A stretch of 61,077 nucleotides of DNA from a virus, in IMG/VR virus record IMGVR_UViG_3300030098_000471, positions 1 to 61,077 of that record; one strand, 5' to 3'. Below are positions 1-8,304 of this stretch, one piece after another. Every line of letters starts with the position of its first letter. Within the stretch, counting starts at the first letter, position 1. The notes under the pieces are model-generated. The model was not told the DNA's origin. It did no database searches and saw only the letters and a program-made list of their open reading frames with translations. A program made the position numbers and the translations under genes.

Positions 1-195
1 AACTTTTGGCCTTTCAACACATTTTCCTGTTTTTATTTCTGCATTAACTGAACTATTAACTATAGCTTTTACCTGTGTTTTATAAATTTCACATTGATAT
101 TTTTCTGGAAATGGGCCTATTACAGCTTTTTCTTCCACAGGTATATTCATAGGAGAAAGTGTAAGAAAAGCTATGACTGATACATAATAAAACAT
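1..195 (-). CDS. Small exported protein, left copy, cut by the window edge
   Basis: This is the same gene as the one at 60621-60821. The reading frame starts at the ATG at 195 and runs off the window two codons before its stop. The N-terminus is a hydrophobic signal-like segment, followed by a short polar domain with two cysteines. It sits immediately after the 98-residue gene at 196-492. Its function is not recognised. Confidence 0.7.
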   Translation of the reverse strand, partial: MFYYVSVIAFLTLSPMNIPVEEKAVIGPFPEKYQCEIYKTQVKAIVNSSVNAEIKTGKCVERPKV

Positions 196-451
196 TTAAA
201 TTAAACTTTCTCTTTCTATCATTTCTTTCCAATTTTTTTTAATAGTTTCTGTCCATAAAGCATTAGCTATTGACTGTACTGATGCGTCTTCTCCACTTAT
301 ATCTGTATCTGTATGTACCCAACTACCATCAGAATTTTTAACAGATGAATATGGAACAATAGAATGTCTATGTGGAACTCTTGAAATTTCAACACTATCT
401 TCTTTAACAATAGTATCTACTCTTACAGATATTGCTCCGCTAGTTGGATTT
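1..451. repeat. Left copy of imperfect terminal direct repeat
   Basis: This 451-base stretch is repeated at 60627-61077 with 11 substitutions (positions 78, 115, 121, 183, 211, 234, 237, 313, 317, 318 and 357 of this copy) and no indels. Every difference is a transition. The copies carry the same two genes in the same frame, so the simplest reading is the overlap of a circular or circularly permuted genome whose two ends came from slightly different strains. A true tandem duplication is possible but less likely. Confidence 0.9.
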
Positions 452-492
452 GAATCAATTTGAAAAATTTCAGTTTCTTTTGTAATAGCCAT
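196..492 (-). CDS. Hypothetical virion-arm protein, 98 aa
   Basis: I do not recognise this protein. It is a soluble, charged 98-residue polypeptide with no membrane segment. It lies between the large repeat-rich tail fibre gene and the small exported protein, inside the tail cluster, and reads in the late direction. The second, truncated copy at 60822-61077 differs by a few residues (for example KN versus ED near the C-terminus), which shows the reading frame is maintained between the two strain variants. A tail-fibre accessory or chaperone role is only a guess from position. Confidence 0.7.
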   Translation of the reverse strand: MAITKETEIFQIDSNPTSGAISVRVDTIVKEDSVEISRVPHRHSIVPYSSVKNSDGSWVHTDTDISGEDASVQSIANALWTETIKKNWKEMIERESLI

Positions 493-503
493 ATTATTAT
501 TTC

Positions 504-3311
504 CTAAGTTTTATATATTCCACTAAAGTATAACCACATTGCACCAGTTGCGTTATGTTGAGTTTCTGACCATCCTGCTGCTGTTTTTGATTGGTAGAAA
601 GCTACATCACTTGCTTGAAAAAATGGAGAGATATTTGTTGTTCCACTCGCTATGGTTGCTCCGGTATGAACCGACATATTTCCACTCATCTGGTTGGCCG
701 GGCTGGGTGTGAAAGGTAATCCTGTAATTCTAATACCTCCAGCAGCCCCTGTGGTATTCACACCAGCAAAAGCAGCAGTAACATAAACAAGATTACCTAT
801 TTTAGTATAATTACCTGTAACTGTAACAGCACTACTTGGATCTGATGTACTTCCTTCTAATGCTGCAGTCCAAGTGCCTTCTTCATAATCATCGAGAAGA
901 TTAGCTGCTGTGGCTGATGTAACTCCTAAATATACACCTTTATTTGCAGTTCCAAAAAATAGGTTACCACCAGTAATTTCAATATCACTTTGACCTGTTG
1001 CAACTTCTAACACTGCAGTGTCGTCGTCTCGTTTTAAAGTTATGTCATTTGTCGAGCCTTGTCCTGTAATTATAATTCCTTCTGTACTTGTGTAACCTAT
1101 TGCTGCATCATCACCTGATGCTGTATCACCAGTTACATTAAGTGTACCACTTGCAATTATATCTCCTGCTACTGATACACCTGTTCCTATAGTTTTTAAT
1201 CTGGCAGTATTATCATTGTATAATTCAACAGCACCATCAGTAGTAAAAGTTGCTTTAGTTTCTGAACCATCTGAGTTTTGAATATATAATGTATTATCTC
1301 CCCTAATATATAAATCTCCAGAACCAGAATCATCAATAAAACTATTATTTCCATTATGATAAATTTTTAAATCATCACTTGTACCTAATTTAATTTGGTC
1401 ATTATCTTGCATATCAAGATCATTATTAAGAGTCATTACTCCTGCAACAGATACAGTACTTTGTAAATGTGTAGCCCCTACAACTGTTACAGTAGATGCA
1501 AAGTGTGAAGCCCCACCTACACTCAATGTTGATGCTAGGCTAACTGCACCTGTTACACTCAGAGTTCCACCTACTGATACATTTCCACCTACAGCTAAGT
1601 TACCTGATACAGATACATCACCATCGTAGGTAATCCCACCTGCAGCAAAAAATGTACCACCTACTGATACATTACCAGCTACATCTAAATTACCACTTAC
1701 AGATACACTATCTTCAAAGATTGCTGAACCAGCTATTGTTACTGTAGAATTAAGTTGTGTTGCTCCACCTACAACTAATGCACCAGAAACTGATACATCA
1801 TCTTCAAACTCTGCTTTACCTGTAATATTACTTGTACCACCTACTGATACATTACCAGCTACATCTAAAGTTGACCCTAAACTTGTAGCTCCTGCTATAG
1901 TTGTAGTACCACCAATGTTTACATTGCCTGATACTGATACACTATCTTTAAATGTTCCAGCACCTGCTACTGTTACTGTTGATAGAAAACTAGATGCACC
2001 ACCTACACTTAATGTTGATGCTAAACTTACTGCACCTCCTATAGTTGTAGTACCACCAATATTTACATTGCCTGATACTGATACATCATCTTCAAACTCT
2101 GCTTTACCTGTAATATTACTTGTACCACCTATAGATGTATTACCTGTAACATCTAATGTACCACCTACTGTTACATTGCTCTTCAAAGCTGCTGCACCTA
2201 CTACCGTTACAGTAGAAGCAAAAGTAGCTGCACCTCCTACTGAAGCAGTGCTTTGTAAATGAGTAGCACCTACAATAGTTGTAGTTCCTCCTACTATTAA
2301 ATTACCTGATACAGAGACATCATCTTCAAATTCTGCTTTACCTGTAATATTACTTGTACCACCTACTGATACATTGCCACTTGCTGCTAAGTTACCACTT
2401 ACAGATACACCATCATTAAATACAGCACTACCTACAAAGTTAGATGTTCCACTAACAGATAATAAACCACCTACATGTACAAATCCAGATACAGATACAT
2501 TATCAACAATACCAACAGAAGCTGCTACATTAGTTAGATTTGAACCATCACCATAATAGTAAGCTGCTGTTACATTACCACCTATACAAGCATTACCACC
2601 TATAATAATATTACCACTTACCGATACATCATCTTCAAAGGTAGCTTTACCTACAGCTTTAAGTAGACCACCAACACAAGCAGATGTTGCTACATCAAGT
2701 CTTCCACTTACTGATACATCATTTTTAAACTCTGCTTTACCAGTAAATGTAGAAGCACCAAGAGCTTTAAATGTACCACTTACTGATACATTATTATCAA
2801 ATGTAGCAGCACCTTCTACTGTAACTGTAGACTTAAATGTAGCTGCACCAACAGCCGTTACAGTGCTTTGAAGCTGTGTTGCTCCTGATACTGTTACTGT
2901 AGAACCAAACTGTGCAGCACCACCAACTGATACAGCAGCTTGTAAATGTGTAGCTCCTACAATAGTTGTAGTACCACTAACATATAGATTACCACCTACT
3001 GTTGCATTACTTACTGATATATTACCTGCAATTGTAGCAGTAACACCTGTAATATTAGAACCATCTCCATAGAATGCAGATGCACAAACTTTATCATCAA
3101 CATGAAGATTACCATCAAGAGATGTGTCTCCTGTTACAGCAAGAGTTCCTGTAAACTTGGCTGCACCAGTAGCAAGTTGGAAAGAACTATCAGTGCCATC
3201 ACCAGTTTCAATAGTAGTCAAGCCAGCACTAACACCACTATTAGTACTTACTCCTAATCTAAGGAGTTGCTTATAAGTATTTGATATTAATTTTCCTGTT
3301 AATTCTGTCAT
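504..3311 (-). CDS. Repeat-rich tail fibre protein, 935 aa
   Basis: This is a probable receptor-binding fibre on the virion tail. Residues of roughly 60-600 are dozens of short degenerate beta-type modules (variants of STVTVxGA, VSVSGN and NVSVGGT), expected to form a long trimeric beta-structured shaft. The C-terminal third carries motifs frequent in marine phage fibres: DLKIYHNGNNSFIDDSG, an LYIRGDNTLYIQNSDGSE segment, and an EGTWTAAL head-like domain. The ATG at 3311 overlaps the stop of the upstream zinc-ribbon gene as ATGA, so I prefer it to a GTG four codons upstream. Related modules occur in the 332-aa protein at 58829-59827. Cysteine-containing modules (for example GNACIGGN) are unusual for such shafts. 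Confidence 0.85.
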   Translation of the reverse strand: MTELTGKLISNTYKQLLRLGVSTNSGVSAGLTTIETGDGTDSSFQLATGAAKFTGTLAVTGDTSLDGNLHVDDKVCASAFYGDGSNITGVTATIAGNISVSNATVGGNLYVSGTTTIVGATHLQAAVSVGGAAQFGSTVTVSGATQLQSTVTAVGAATFKSTVTVEGAATFDNNVSVSGTFKALGASTFTGKAEFKNDVSVSGRLDVATSACVGGLLKAVGKATFEDDVSVSGNIIIGGNACIGGNVTAAYYYGDGSNLTNVAASVGIVDNVSVSGFVHVGGLLSVSGTSNFVGSAVFNDGVSVSGNLAASGNVSVGGTSNITGKAEFEDDVSVSGNLIVGGTTTIVGATHLQSTASVGGAATFASTVTVVGAAALKSNVTVGGTLDVTGNTSIGGTSNITGKAEFEDDVSVSGNVNIGGTTTIGGAVSLASTLSVGGASSFLSTVTVAGAGTFKDSVSVSGNVNIGGTTTIAGATSLGSTLDVAGNVSVGGTSNITGKAEFEDDVSVSGALVVGGATQLNSTVTIAGSAIFEDSVSVSGNLDVAGNVSVGGTFFAAGGITYDGDVSVSGNLAVGGNVSVGGTLSVTGAVSLASTLSVGGASHFASTVTVVGATHLQSTVSVAGVMTLNNDLDMQDNDQIKLGTSDDLKIYHNGNNSFIDDSGSGDLYIRGDNTLYIQNSDGSETKATFTTDGAVELYNDNTARLKTIGTGVSVAGDIIASGTLNVTGDTASGDDAAIGYTSTEGIIITGQGSTNDITLKRDDDTAVLEVATGQSDIEITGGNLFFGTANKGVYLGVTSATAANLLDDYEEGTWTAALEGSTSDPSSAVTVTGNYTKIGNLVYVTAAFAGVNTTGAAGGIRITGLPFTPSPANQMSGNMSVHTGATIASGTTNISPFFQASDVAFYQSKTAAGWSETQHNATGAMWLYFSGIYKT

Positions 3312-3583
3312 ATTGTATTCCACCAGTTGTCAGTGTCTTCCCATTTGGTTGTTGCTTGTTGCCATGTAAGACCTCTACCACCATCATCAGGTCTTGGGTC
3401 ACGTATAGCAGGGTTATCTCGTACATCGGGTACTTTATTTTGTGGGTGATTTTCTAAGTCATACTGTCCTTCAAAACAATCTGGACATGTTATCATGTGA
3501 TAACTATTTAAACGCATTACTCTATGTGGATATACAAATCCACATGTATCACACATTGCTAATGCATTTTTATTACTTGCCAT
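3308..3583 (-). CDS. Zinc-ribbon protein, 91 aa
   Basis: The N-terminal half has two CxxC pairs (CDTCGF and CPDCFE, about residues 11-14 and 33-36), a typical zinc-ribbon spacing. The C-terminal half is acidic and tryptophan-rich, with a WQQATTKWEDTDNWW-like end. The gene overlaps the adaptor gene upstream by one base and the tail fibre downstream by ATGA, so it is translationally coupled to the tail genes. I suspect a small tail or assembly component, but no function can be assigned. Confidence 0.75.
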   Translation of the reverse strand: MASNKNALAMCDTCGFVYPHRVMRLNSYHMITCPDCFEGQYDLENHPQNKVPDVRDNPAIRDPRPDDGGRGLTWQQATTKWEDTDNWWNTI

Positions 3584-4257
3584 TATACATACCTTAATTT
3601 TGGAACAACCTTCATAGTTGCTCTTTCTCTATCTTCCTGCATAGCTCTTGCAAGTGTTTCTTCATAGTTTGTTTTTAACATTGTTATTCTACCAGCTTCT
3701 ACACCCGGACGTTTCATTGACATGTAATATGCTAGGCCACATGTAAGACAAGGTAAAAACCTTTTAGGTAAATCAGCATTCTGTCCTGCTGACTTATCTA
3801 CGTCTTGTAGTTCACTAATAACTTCTATCTTTATAACATCAGTAGAATTTTCAGGTATAGGCCATAAAGAAAGAACAGGATTAGCTCTACCTCTACGTAT
3901 TGAATACTGAGAAGGTCTTCCTGTCTGTGTTTTGTTTGGTATTAATAAATATTCTTCAGGAGATATACGTTCTAGTTGTAAGTCTGTATCATCTCTATTG
4001 AGTACAACTTCAAGAGCATCTACTGTAGAAGAAGATAAATCATAGGCTGTCGTGCTTGCAGCAACAGTTACAGAAGAAACAGAAGTACTCCAGAGAAGAA
4101 CACCTCTATTTTGCCAATCCTTTAACATAAGATTTATAGAACGTCTAGCAGATGCAGGTTCATGACCAAGGGTTTGCTCTCCCCCAATCATTTCCATTGC
4201 TTCCTGTATTACTTCATCTATGTCAAGATTAAAATTATATGTACCTGATACTGCCAT
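3583..4257 (-). CDS. Head-tail adaptor / tail tubular A-like protein, 224 aa
   Basis: The layout matches podoviral adaptor proteins of the P22 gp4 / T7 gp11 type: an N-terminal helical part (DEVIQEAMEMIGGEQ, then RRSINLMLKDWQNRG) followed by a beta part with VTVAASTTAYDL and PSQYSIRRG, and a C-terminal helix. Such proteins form the ring below the portal. The weakest point is that a second adaptor-like protein lies at 8304-8981, so which of the two docks to the portal is not decided by sequence alone. Confidence 0.7.
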   Translation of the reverse strand: MAVSGTYNFNLDIDEVIQEAMEMIGGEQTLGHEPASARRSINLMLKDWQNRGVLLWSTSVSSVTVAASTTAYDLSSSTVDALEVVLNRDDTDLQLERISPEEYLLIPNKTQTGRPSQYSIRRGRANPVLSLWPIPENSTDVIKIEVISELQDVDKSAGQNADLPKRFLPCLTCGLAYYMSMKRPGVEAGRITMLKTNYEETLARAMQEDRERATMKVVPKLRYV

Positions 4258-4637
4258 TATTTCCTATACCTTGCTGTTTTCTTAGCTATTCTTTTTGGCT
4301 GCTTCACGAACTGCTTCCCTGCAGCAGTCCCTTTTCTCTTTGCTCTGGTGGTCGCTGCATATTCCTTTGAGGATAATGCCTTGATTGCTTTTGTTGGAAG
4401 ATACCGTTCTCCTGTCTTGCTGCTTGGTTTGCCTGACTTGGTTCTCCATTTTTGTTTACTCCATTTAGAAAGTTTATTACTTGGTTTTTTCTTACCTGAG
4501 TAAGTACCACCAGCATCTTTATAATACTTAGTTGCTAGTTGCATTGCCCTTGCTGAATGTTTACCACCCATCTTAGCCTTGGCTCGAGCTTTAGCAGCAG
4601 CCCATTTCTTAGGGTCACGCTTCTTGGCTATTGCCAT
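4257..4637 (-). CDS. Very basic DUF5872-like protein, 126 aa
   Basis: The protein is extremely rich in Lys, Arg and Ala. Its middle carries KWSKQKWRTKSGKPSS, then ERYLPTKAIKALSSKEYAA, then RAKRKGTAAGKQF. This order matches what I recall of DUF5872, a small family found in phages and large eukaryotic DNA viruses. The charge suggests nucleic-acid binding, perhaps DNA condensed in the capsid; that is inference. It is the first of three consecutive small basic genes joined by one-base overlaps. Confidence 0.7.
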   Translation of the reverse strand: MAIAKKRDPKKWAAAKARAKAKMGGKHSARAMQLATKYYKDAGGTYSGKKKPSNKLSKWSKQKWRTKSGKPSSKTGERYLPTKAIKALSSKEYAATTRAKRKGTAAGKQFVKQPKRIAKKTARYRK

Positions 4638-4807
4638 TATCGTCCTACTTTCTTCATTGCCTCTTTATGAGCAGCACCAAAAGTTTTTCCTTTTCGCATT
4701 GCTGCTTTCATACTAGCCATATGTTTAACAGTATGATGTTTAGCATGTCTTTGTAGAGTTTGCTTTTGTCTCATTGTAAGAGGTTTAGAAGTTGTTTTCT
4801 TAGGCAT
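4637..4807 (-). CDS. Small basic histidine-rich protein, 56 aa
   Basis: The start is taken at the ATG at 4807, which overlaps the preceding stop as TAATG; a longer in-frame start upstream would overlap more. The sequence is Lys/His-rich, with an RHAKHHTVKHMASMKAAM helix and a C-terminal FGAAHKEAMKKVG. Similar short basic proteins occur near virion genes of marine phages. A DNA-binding virion protein is plausible but unproven. Confidence 0.65.
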   Translation of the reverse strand: MPKKTTSKPLTMRQKQTLQRHAKHHTVKHMASMKAAMRKGKTFGAAHKEAMKKVGR

Positions 4808-5109
4808 TAACACCTCCACCTTTTTCTAGCTTGTCTTAATCTACTGTTAGGATTCTTAGCAGCCTTGGGAAACTTCTTCATTTGCCCTGCTGATCTAGCA
4901 CAATATGATTTACGTCTTGCTGCACGTTTACCAGTAGGTTTTTTTTCAGTAACAGCAGTCTTTAATTTAGAACCGGGATTTTTACGTCTATATGCAGCTA
5001 CACCTTTCTTGGTCATACCAGCACCAGACTTGGTAGGACGTTTATGACCACCACCTATGGTCAGTCCTTTCATACCTGTCCCTTTTCTTTTTGTTTTACG
5101 TGCCGCCAC
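4807..5109 (-). CDS. Basic DUF6321-like protein, 100 aa
   Basis: The N-terminus is a Lys/Arg/Gly-rich tail. The C-terminal half has RRKSYCARSAGQMKKFP, then a run of basic residues ending in RKRWRC. The CAR-S-G-M ... RKW-x-C pattern matches what I recall of DUF6321, another family shared by phages and giant eukaryotic viruses. Two cysteines bracket this domain. The gene lies between the 416-aa virion-arm protein and the 56-aa basic gene, with one-base overlaps on both sides. Confidence 0.7.
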   Translation of the reverse strand: MAARKTKRKGTGMKGLTIGGGHKRPTKSGAGMTKKGVAAYRRKNPGSKLKTAVTEKKPTGKRAARRKSYCARSAGQMKKFPKAAKNPNSRLRQARKRWRC

Positions 5110-6359
5110 TATATTGCTCTTGGTTCATAATTATAAGGATTCCGTTCTGTTATAGAACCCCCTTTTTTAAAAGGGATTATTTTATCTCCTTTAGTTTTAA
5201 CCACCATTGGTGTTTTTGGTTTTTTAGTTTTACCCGTCTTATCAGCTAAAGCATCTTCTATCATTTTTTTTTCTTTTTTAAAGTCAGATGGTTTAGCTCT
5301 TATTGCTCCTCTAGCAAATACAAGAGGACCAACTTGTATAACTTCTTCAGCACTTTTTAAAGGTGATCCTGATAATTTATTATAAAAATAACTTGTTCTA
5401 TAGGGATTCATACCAACTTGTACCCATTCACTTTTATCTTTAGGATCAATATATTTATTACCCTTTTTATTGGCTAAAATTCTTTCTGCTCTTTTAGCCG
5501 TTAAACTATCATCTACATTTTTCCAATCACCATGTATTCTAGCAATCGTTCCTTTATTTGCTCCACCTTTTGCTTTTGTTTTTGCTATATTTAATGCTCC
5601 TTTTGCAGCAGATTTAAATTCTACATTATTAAGTGTTGCTGTTTTACCATATCCTATGGCTTTTCCACCATCTTTTATTCCATCATGTATAGATACAACC
5701 CACTGATTATAATTATCATATGCTGGTATATCTAGACGAGAAGCAACTCTTGTTCCATTTTTTAGTTTTTTATTTAAATTTATAATACCTGTTTCAACTT
5801 GAGGTTTTTTTAAAGCACCTATTATATTTTCAAAAGAAGGAACTTCAACCATGTTTTCTATTGGTTTAATAGGTAAATCTCTTTTTACAATATTTCTAAA
5901 TTCTTTAGAAGTAATTTCTCCTTTGTCTAGTTTTACAGCAGCTTCACTAACTGAATCTTTTTGTTTTTGTTTGTTTGCTAATTTATTTTCAGCTTTCCAA
6001 GCAGCTTGATACTCATCTAAATTATTAAGCAAAGAACGTAAACCCTTATATCCACTTTTTCCTATTGTATAACCAGCAACAGTTCCACCCGGACCGCCAA
6101 TACTACCAGCAAGTCCTCCAATAAGTCCTAATAGTTCCGCAAGAACATCTGCACCACCTTCACTACCACGTTTACGAACACCAGTAACAAAACCTGAACC
6201 GGGAAGCATTTCTGCAATAGGTTTAACAACACTTGCTGCTCCTTCTAAACTTTGAAGTCCTACCTCTGGTAATTTTCTTGCAGGTAAAGTAGGTTCAGAA
6301 GTTCCAACTTCAGCAGGTGGCATATAATCAAGTGGTATATTAATACGTCCTCTAGCCAT
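5109..6359 (-). CDS. Putative internal virion protein with ERNPY tail motif, 416 aa
   Basis: The protein is not recognised as a named family. Residues of about 60-110 form a Gly/Ala-rich hydrophobic stretch (LLGLIGGLAGSIGGPGG), followed by a long polar, lysine-rich region. The last residues are FKKGGSITERNPYNYEPRAI, almost the same ending as the 605-aa protein at 46395-48212. The hydrophobic-glycine patch plus basic remainder resembles podovirus ejection proteins, so packaging inside the capsid is an inference from composition and from its place in the late block. Confidence 0.65.
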   Translation of the reverse strand: MARGRINIPLDYMPPAEVGTSEPTLPARKLPEVGLQSLEGAASVVKPIAEMLPGSGFVTGVRKRGSEGGADVLAELLGLIGGLAGSIGGPGGTVAGYTIGKSGYKGLRSLLNNLDEYQAAWKAENKLANKQKQKDSVSEAAVKLDKGEITSKEFRNIVKRDLPIKPIENMVEVPSFENIIGALKKPQVETGIINLNKKLKNGTRVASRLDIPAYDNYNQWVVSIHDGIKDGGKAIGYGKTATLNNVEFKSAAKGALNIAKTKAKGGANKGTIARIHGDWKNVDDSLTAKRAERILANKKGNKYIDPKDKSEWVQVGMNPYRTSYFYNKLSGSPLKSAEEVIQVGPLVFARGAIRAKPSDFKKEKKMIEDALADKTGKTKKPKTPMVVKTKGDKIIPFKKGGSITERNPYNYEPRAI

Positions 6360-6373
6360 TTTAATCTTTCATG

Positions 6374-6571
6374 TTACTTTTTCTGCGCTTTGCTGCCATA
6401 AGTATACTTATACTTTTCTTTTAAATAATGCGTAAGTTCTTTCCAATATTCATCAAAACAATCAAAATCTTCTTTTAAAGGTTTAACACAACTATGGTCT
6501 ACTAAACTATAATCATCTTCTCCTGCTTCTACAGATTGTTTATATCGTTTTAAAAACTCTGCACCGATCAT
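6374..6571 (-). CDS. Hypothetical protein, 65 aa
   Basis: The ATG at 6571 overlaps the stop of the upstream gene as TAATG, so it is preferred to a start 13 codons further upstream. The polypeptide is charged and aromatic, with FLKRYKQSVEAGED, a single HSC and a tyrosine-rich LKEKYKYTYG end. No family is recognised. It belongs to the run of small late genes between capsid and tail genes. Confidence 0.6.
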   Translation of the reverse strand: MIGAEFLKRYKQSVEAGEDDYSLVDHSCVKPLKEDFDCFDEYWKELTHYLKEKYKYTYGSKAQKK

Positions 6572-7002
6572 TAAAATCCTCTGAGTGCGGCTCCTTGACC
6601 ACGAAGACAAATACGTTTCTTTGATTTAGTTTTCTTTTTCTTCATCTTCTTTTTAATGCTACCACCCTTTTTCAAATCATATCCTTCTATATAATTATCA
6701 AGGGGTATCTCAGCATCTGCAAAAGCTTCTTCAGTACCTACTATATCTCCAGTGACACTTTTAAAAATTTTATTATCAAGTCCGGGCATCTCCTTTTTCT
6801 TACCAAATGCACCAGCTAAAGCTTTACCAAATTTAGCTATAGAATCACTTTGTTTTCTTTTTCTAAACTTAGGAGAAACTCCTGTACGAACTTTACCTAT
6901 ATCTGGTATTTTTAAAGGTGCTTGTCTTCTAGCTTTAGATAATAATTTCTTTTTTCTATAATCAAAAGAACGTCTTTTATTTTTAGATTTAGGTTCAAGC
7001 AT
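6571..7002 (-). CDS. Basic hypothetical protein with GGSI segment, 143 aa
   Basis: The protein starts with a strongly basic region, continues with a central FGKALAGAFGKKKEMPG segment, and ends in DLKKGGSIKKKMKKKK followed by a second basic stretch. The KKGGSI element resembles the one near the C-terminus of the 416-aa protein just downstream. No enzymatic motif is visible. It is probably a DNA-contacting or capsid-internal component, judged only from charge and neighbours. Confidence 0.6.
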   Translation of the reverse strand: MLEPKSKNKRRSFDYRKKKLLSKARRQAPLKIPDIGKVRTGVSPKFRKRKQSDSIAKFGKALAGAFGKKKEMPGLDNKIFKSVTGDIVGTEEAFADAEIPLDNYIEGYDLKKGGSIKKKMKKKKTKSKKRICLRGQGAALRGF

Positions 7003-7004
7003 AA

Positions 7005-7181
7005 TTAACTTTCTACTTTAAAAGCTTTACCTTGTTCATAATCTTCATCAACCACAACATCTTGGGGTGGACCTTTTACATCTGGTCCTTTTCGTGCTGC
7101 CCCATACCCTTGTCCTGTAGGTCTGCCTACAATCTCATCTAGGTTATGAGGACGTTTAATAAGAGTATGGGGTCCAGCCAT
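7005..7181 (-). CDS. Hypothetical protein, 58 aa
   Basis: The ATG at 7181 follows an AAGGAGAAAT Shine-Dalgarno sequence, so it is chosen over an upstream start. The protein is rich in Pro and Gly (MAGPHTLIKRPHNLDEIVG, then GPDVKGPPQDVVVDED) with a mixed-charge C-terminus. No known domain is recognised. It lies between a membrane-anchored 51-aa protein and a basic 143-aa protein in the late arm. Confidence 0.6.
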   Translation of the reverse strand: MAGPHTLIKRPHNLDEIVGRPTGQGYGAARKGPDVKGPPQDVVVDEDYEQGKAFKVES

Positions 7182-7182
7182 T

Positions 7183-7338
7183 TTATTTCTCCTTCTTATA
7201 TTTTCTATAGATAAACCATGCACCTATACAAATAGCTGCAATAATTGCTATACCTATTCCAAGACTACTATCTTCTTGTACAGGTTTTGTTTCTACTTTA
7301 GCAGGTTGTTCTACAACTGCTACGGTTTTCTTATCCAT
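7183..7338 (-). CDS. Single-pass membrane protein, 51 aa
   Basis: The gene starts at the ATG at 7338, overlapping the upstream stop as TAATG, and ends two bases before the next start. The first 28 residues are polar (TVAVVEQPAKVETKP), then LGIGIAIIAAICIGAWFIY forms one transmembrane helix, then a lysine-rich cytoplasmic-type tail. It could be an ejection or infection-stage membrane protein; no family is recognised. Confidence 0.65.
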   Translation of the reverse strand: MDKKTVAVVEQPAKVETKPVQEDSSLGIGIAIIAAICIGAWFIYRKYKKEK

Positions 7339-7556
7339 TATGATCTCCTCTTTCTACCTTTCTTTGCCATTGCTGCCATTTTCTTAGGACCATATTTTTT
7401 ACGACCTATAAATGCTGCAAGAGCTTTAGGATTTTTTGCTCCACGTTTCTTTAGTTTCGTTGTCAGGGCTTTGAATCTAGCCCCACTCCCTAGTTTTGGT
7501 TTACGTTTCTTTGGTGACTTCATGATCTGTTGTCCAGCACTAGACCTATTAATCAT
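7338..7556 (-). CDS. Small basic protein, 72 aa
   Basis: A lysine/arginine-rich protein with SGARFKALTTKLKKRGAKNP followed by ALAAFIGRKKYGPKKM. Short basic proteins with this GxRFKAL ... ALAAxIGRKKYG pattern recur in marine phage genomes as far as I remember, without a known function. The start at 7556 overlaps the preceding gene by eight bases; a shorter start at 7523 is possible. Nucleic-acid binding is likely from charge alone. Confidence 0.65.
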   Translation of the reverse strand: MINRSSAGQQIMKSPKKRKPKLGSGARFKALTTKLKKRGAKNPKALAAFIGRKKYGPKKMAAMAKKGRKRRS

Positions 7557-8304
7557 AACTATTATCGACTACCTGACCACCCGTCATACGATAAGTAATG
7601 GGTCCACCTTTTTTATAACCTTTTATTCTACCACCTGATTTTAATTTATCTATTACACTATAATCTACTGTTACAGAACTATCACTTTTTCCTTCTTTAG
7701 GTTTTTTTAATCTTATAGGTTTCTTTTTAGGAAGCGGTGCTTTTGTTGCTTTCTTTTTCTGAACTTTCTTTAAAATTGCTTTTCTACGATCAGCTTCAGT
7801 TTGACGTTTATCACCTAAAGAAGGTGCTTTTTTTGATTTCTTTTTAGAATCATACATACTATTAACAAGTACACTACCTCCTACTCCAACTCCTGTTCCA
7901 ACGGCAAAACCTTCTGCTCGTCTTTTTTTAGTATAATCAGCAACTCTTTTTCTTCCTATTATAGCACTTTGATTTGTTCTGCCTCCTGAAGTAACACCCG
8001 GCGCACCCTTTGGTCCTTGATCTGGACTATAATGTAAAGCTTTATCAACTCCTCTTTTAACTTTTTCTTTACCTTTTCCAGCAGCTTTCATTGCTGCTTT
8101 CATTCCTGCTTTAATAGTTTTTACACCTTTTGCTATTGCTGGTATAGCTTTAGAAGCTGCACCTCCAATTGGAATAGCCCCTGCTGCTAAACCCATAGCA
8201 GTATAGCCAACACCACCTTTAGATTTTTTACGTTGTTTTTCAACTTTAGGCTCTCTTTTTTCAGCACTGGCTTTAGCAGTTTTTAAACCTTTTTTCATTG
8301 TCAT
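7549..8304 (-). CDS. Basic virion-arm protein with GG motifs, 251 aa
   Basis: The N-terminal part alternates lysine-rich segments with a Gly/Ala-rich hydrophobic patch (YTAMGLAAGAIPIGGAA). A second glycine patch (GTGVGVGGSVLVN) follows, then a proline/lysine-rich stretch. The C-terminus carries three GG motifs: SGGRIKGY, KKGGPITYRM and TGGQVVDN. This composition recurs in the 143-aa, 416-aa and 605-aa proteins. A capsid-internal or ejected protein is inferred; there is no enzymatic signature. Confidence 0.6.
   Translation of the reverse strand: MTMKKGLKTAKASAEKREPKVEKQRKKSKGGVGYTAMGLAAGAIPIGGAASKAIPAIAKGVKTIKAGMKAAMKAAGKGKEKVKRGVDKALHYSPDQGPKGAPGVTSGGRTNQSAIIGRKRVADYTKKRRAEGFAVGTGVGVGGSVLVNSMYDSKKKSKKAPSLGDKRQTEADRRKAILKKVQKKKATKAPLPKKKPIRLKKPKEGKSDSSVTVDYSVIDKLKSGGRIKGYKKGGPITYRMTGGQVVDNSYD

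Noticed and set aside
7549-7620. MTGGQ string in the 251-aa protein, as in the T7 capsid tag
   Set aside because: Five residues in a Gly-rich basic tail; chance resemblance, no other capsid-like feature.
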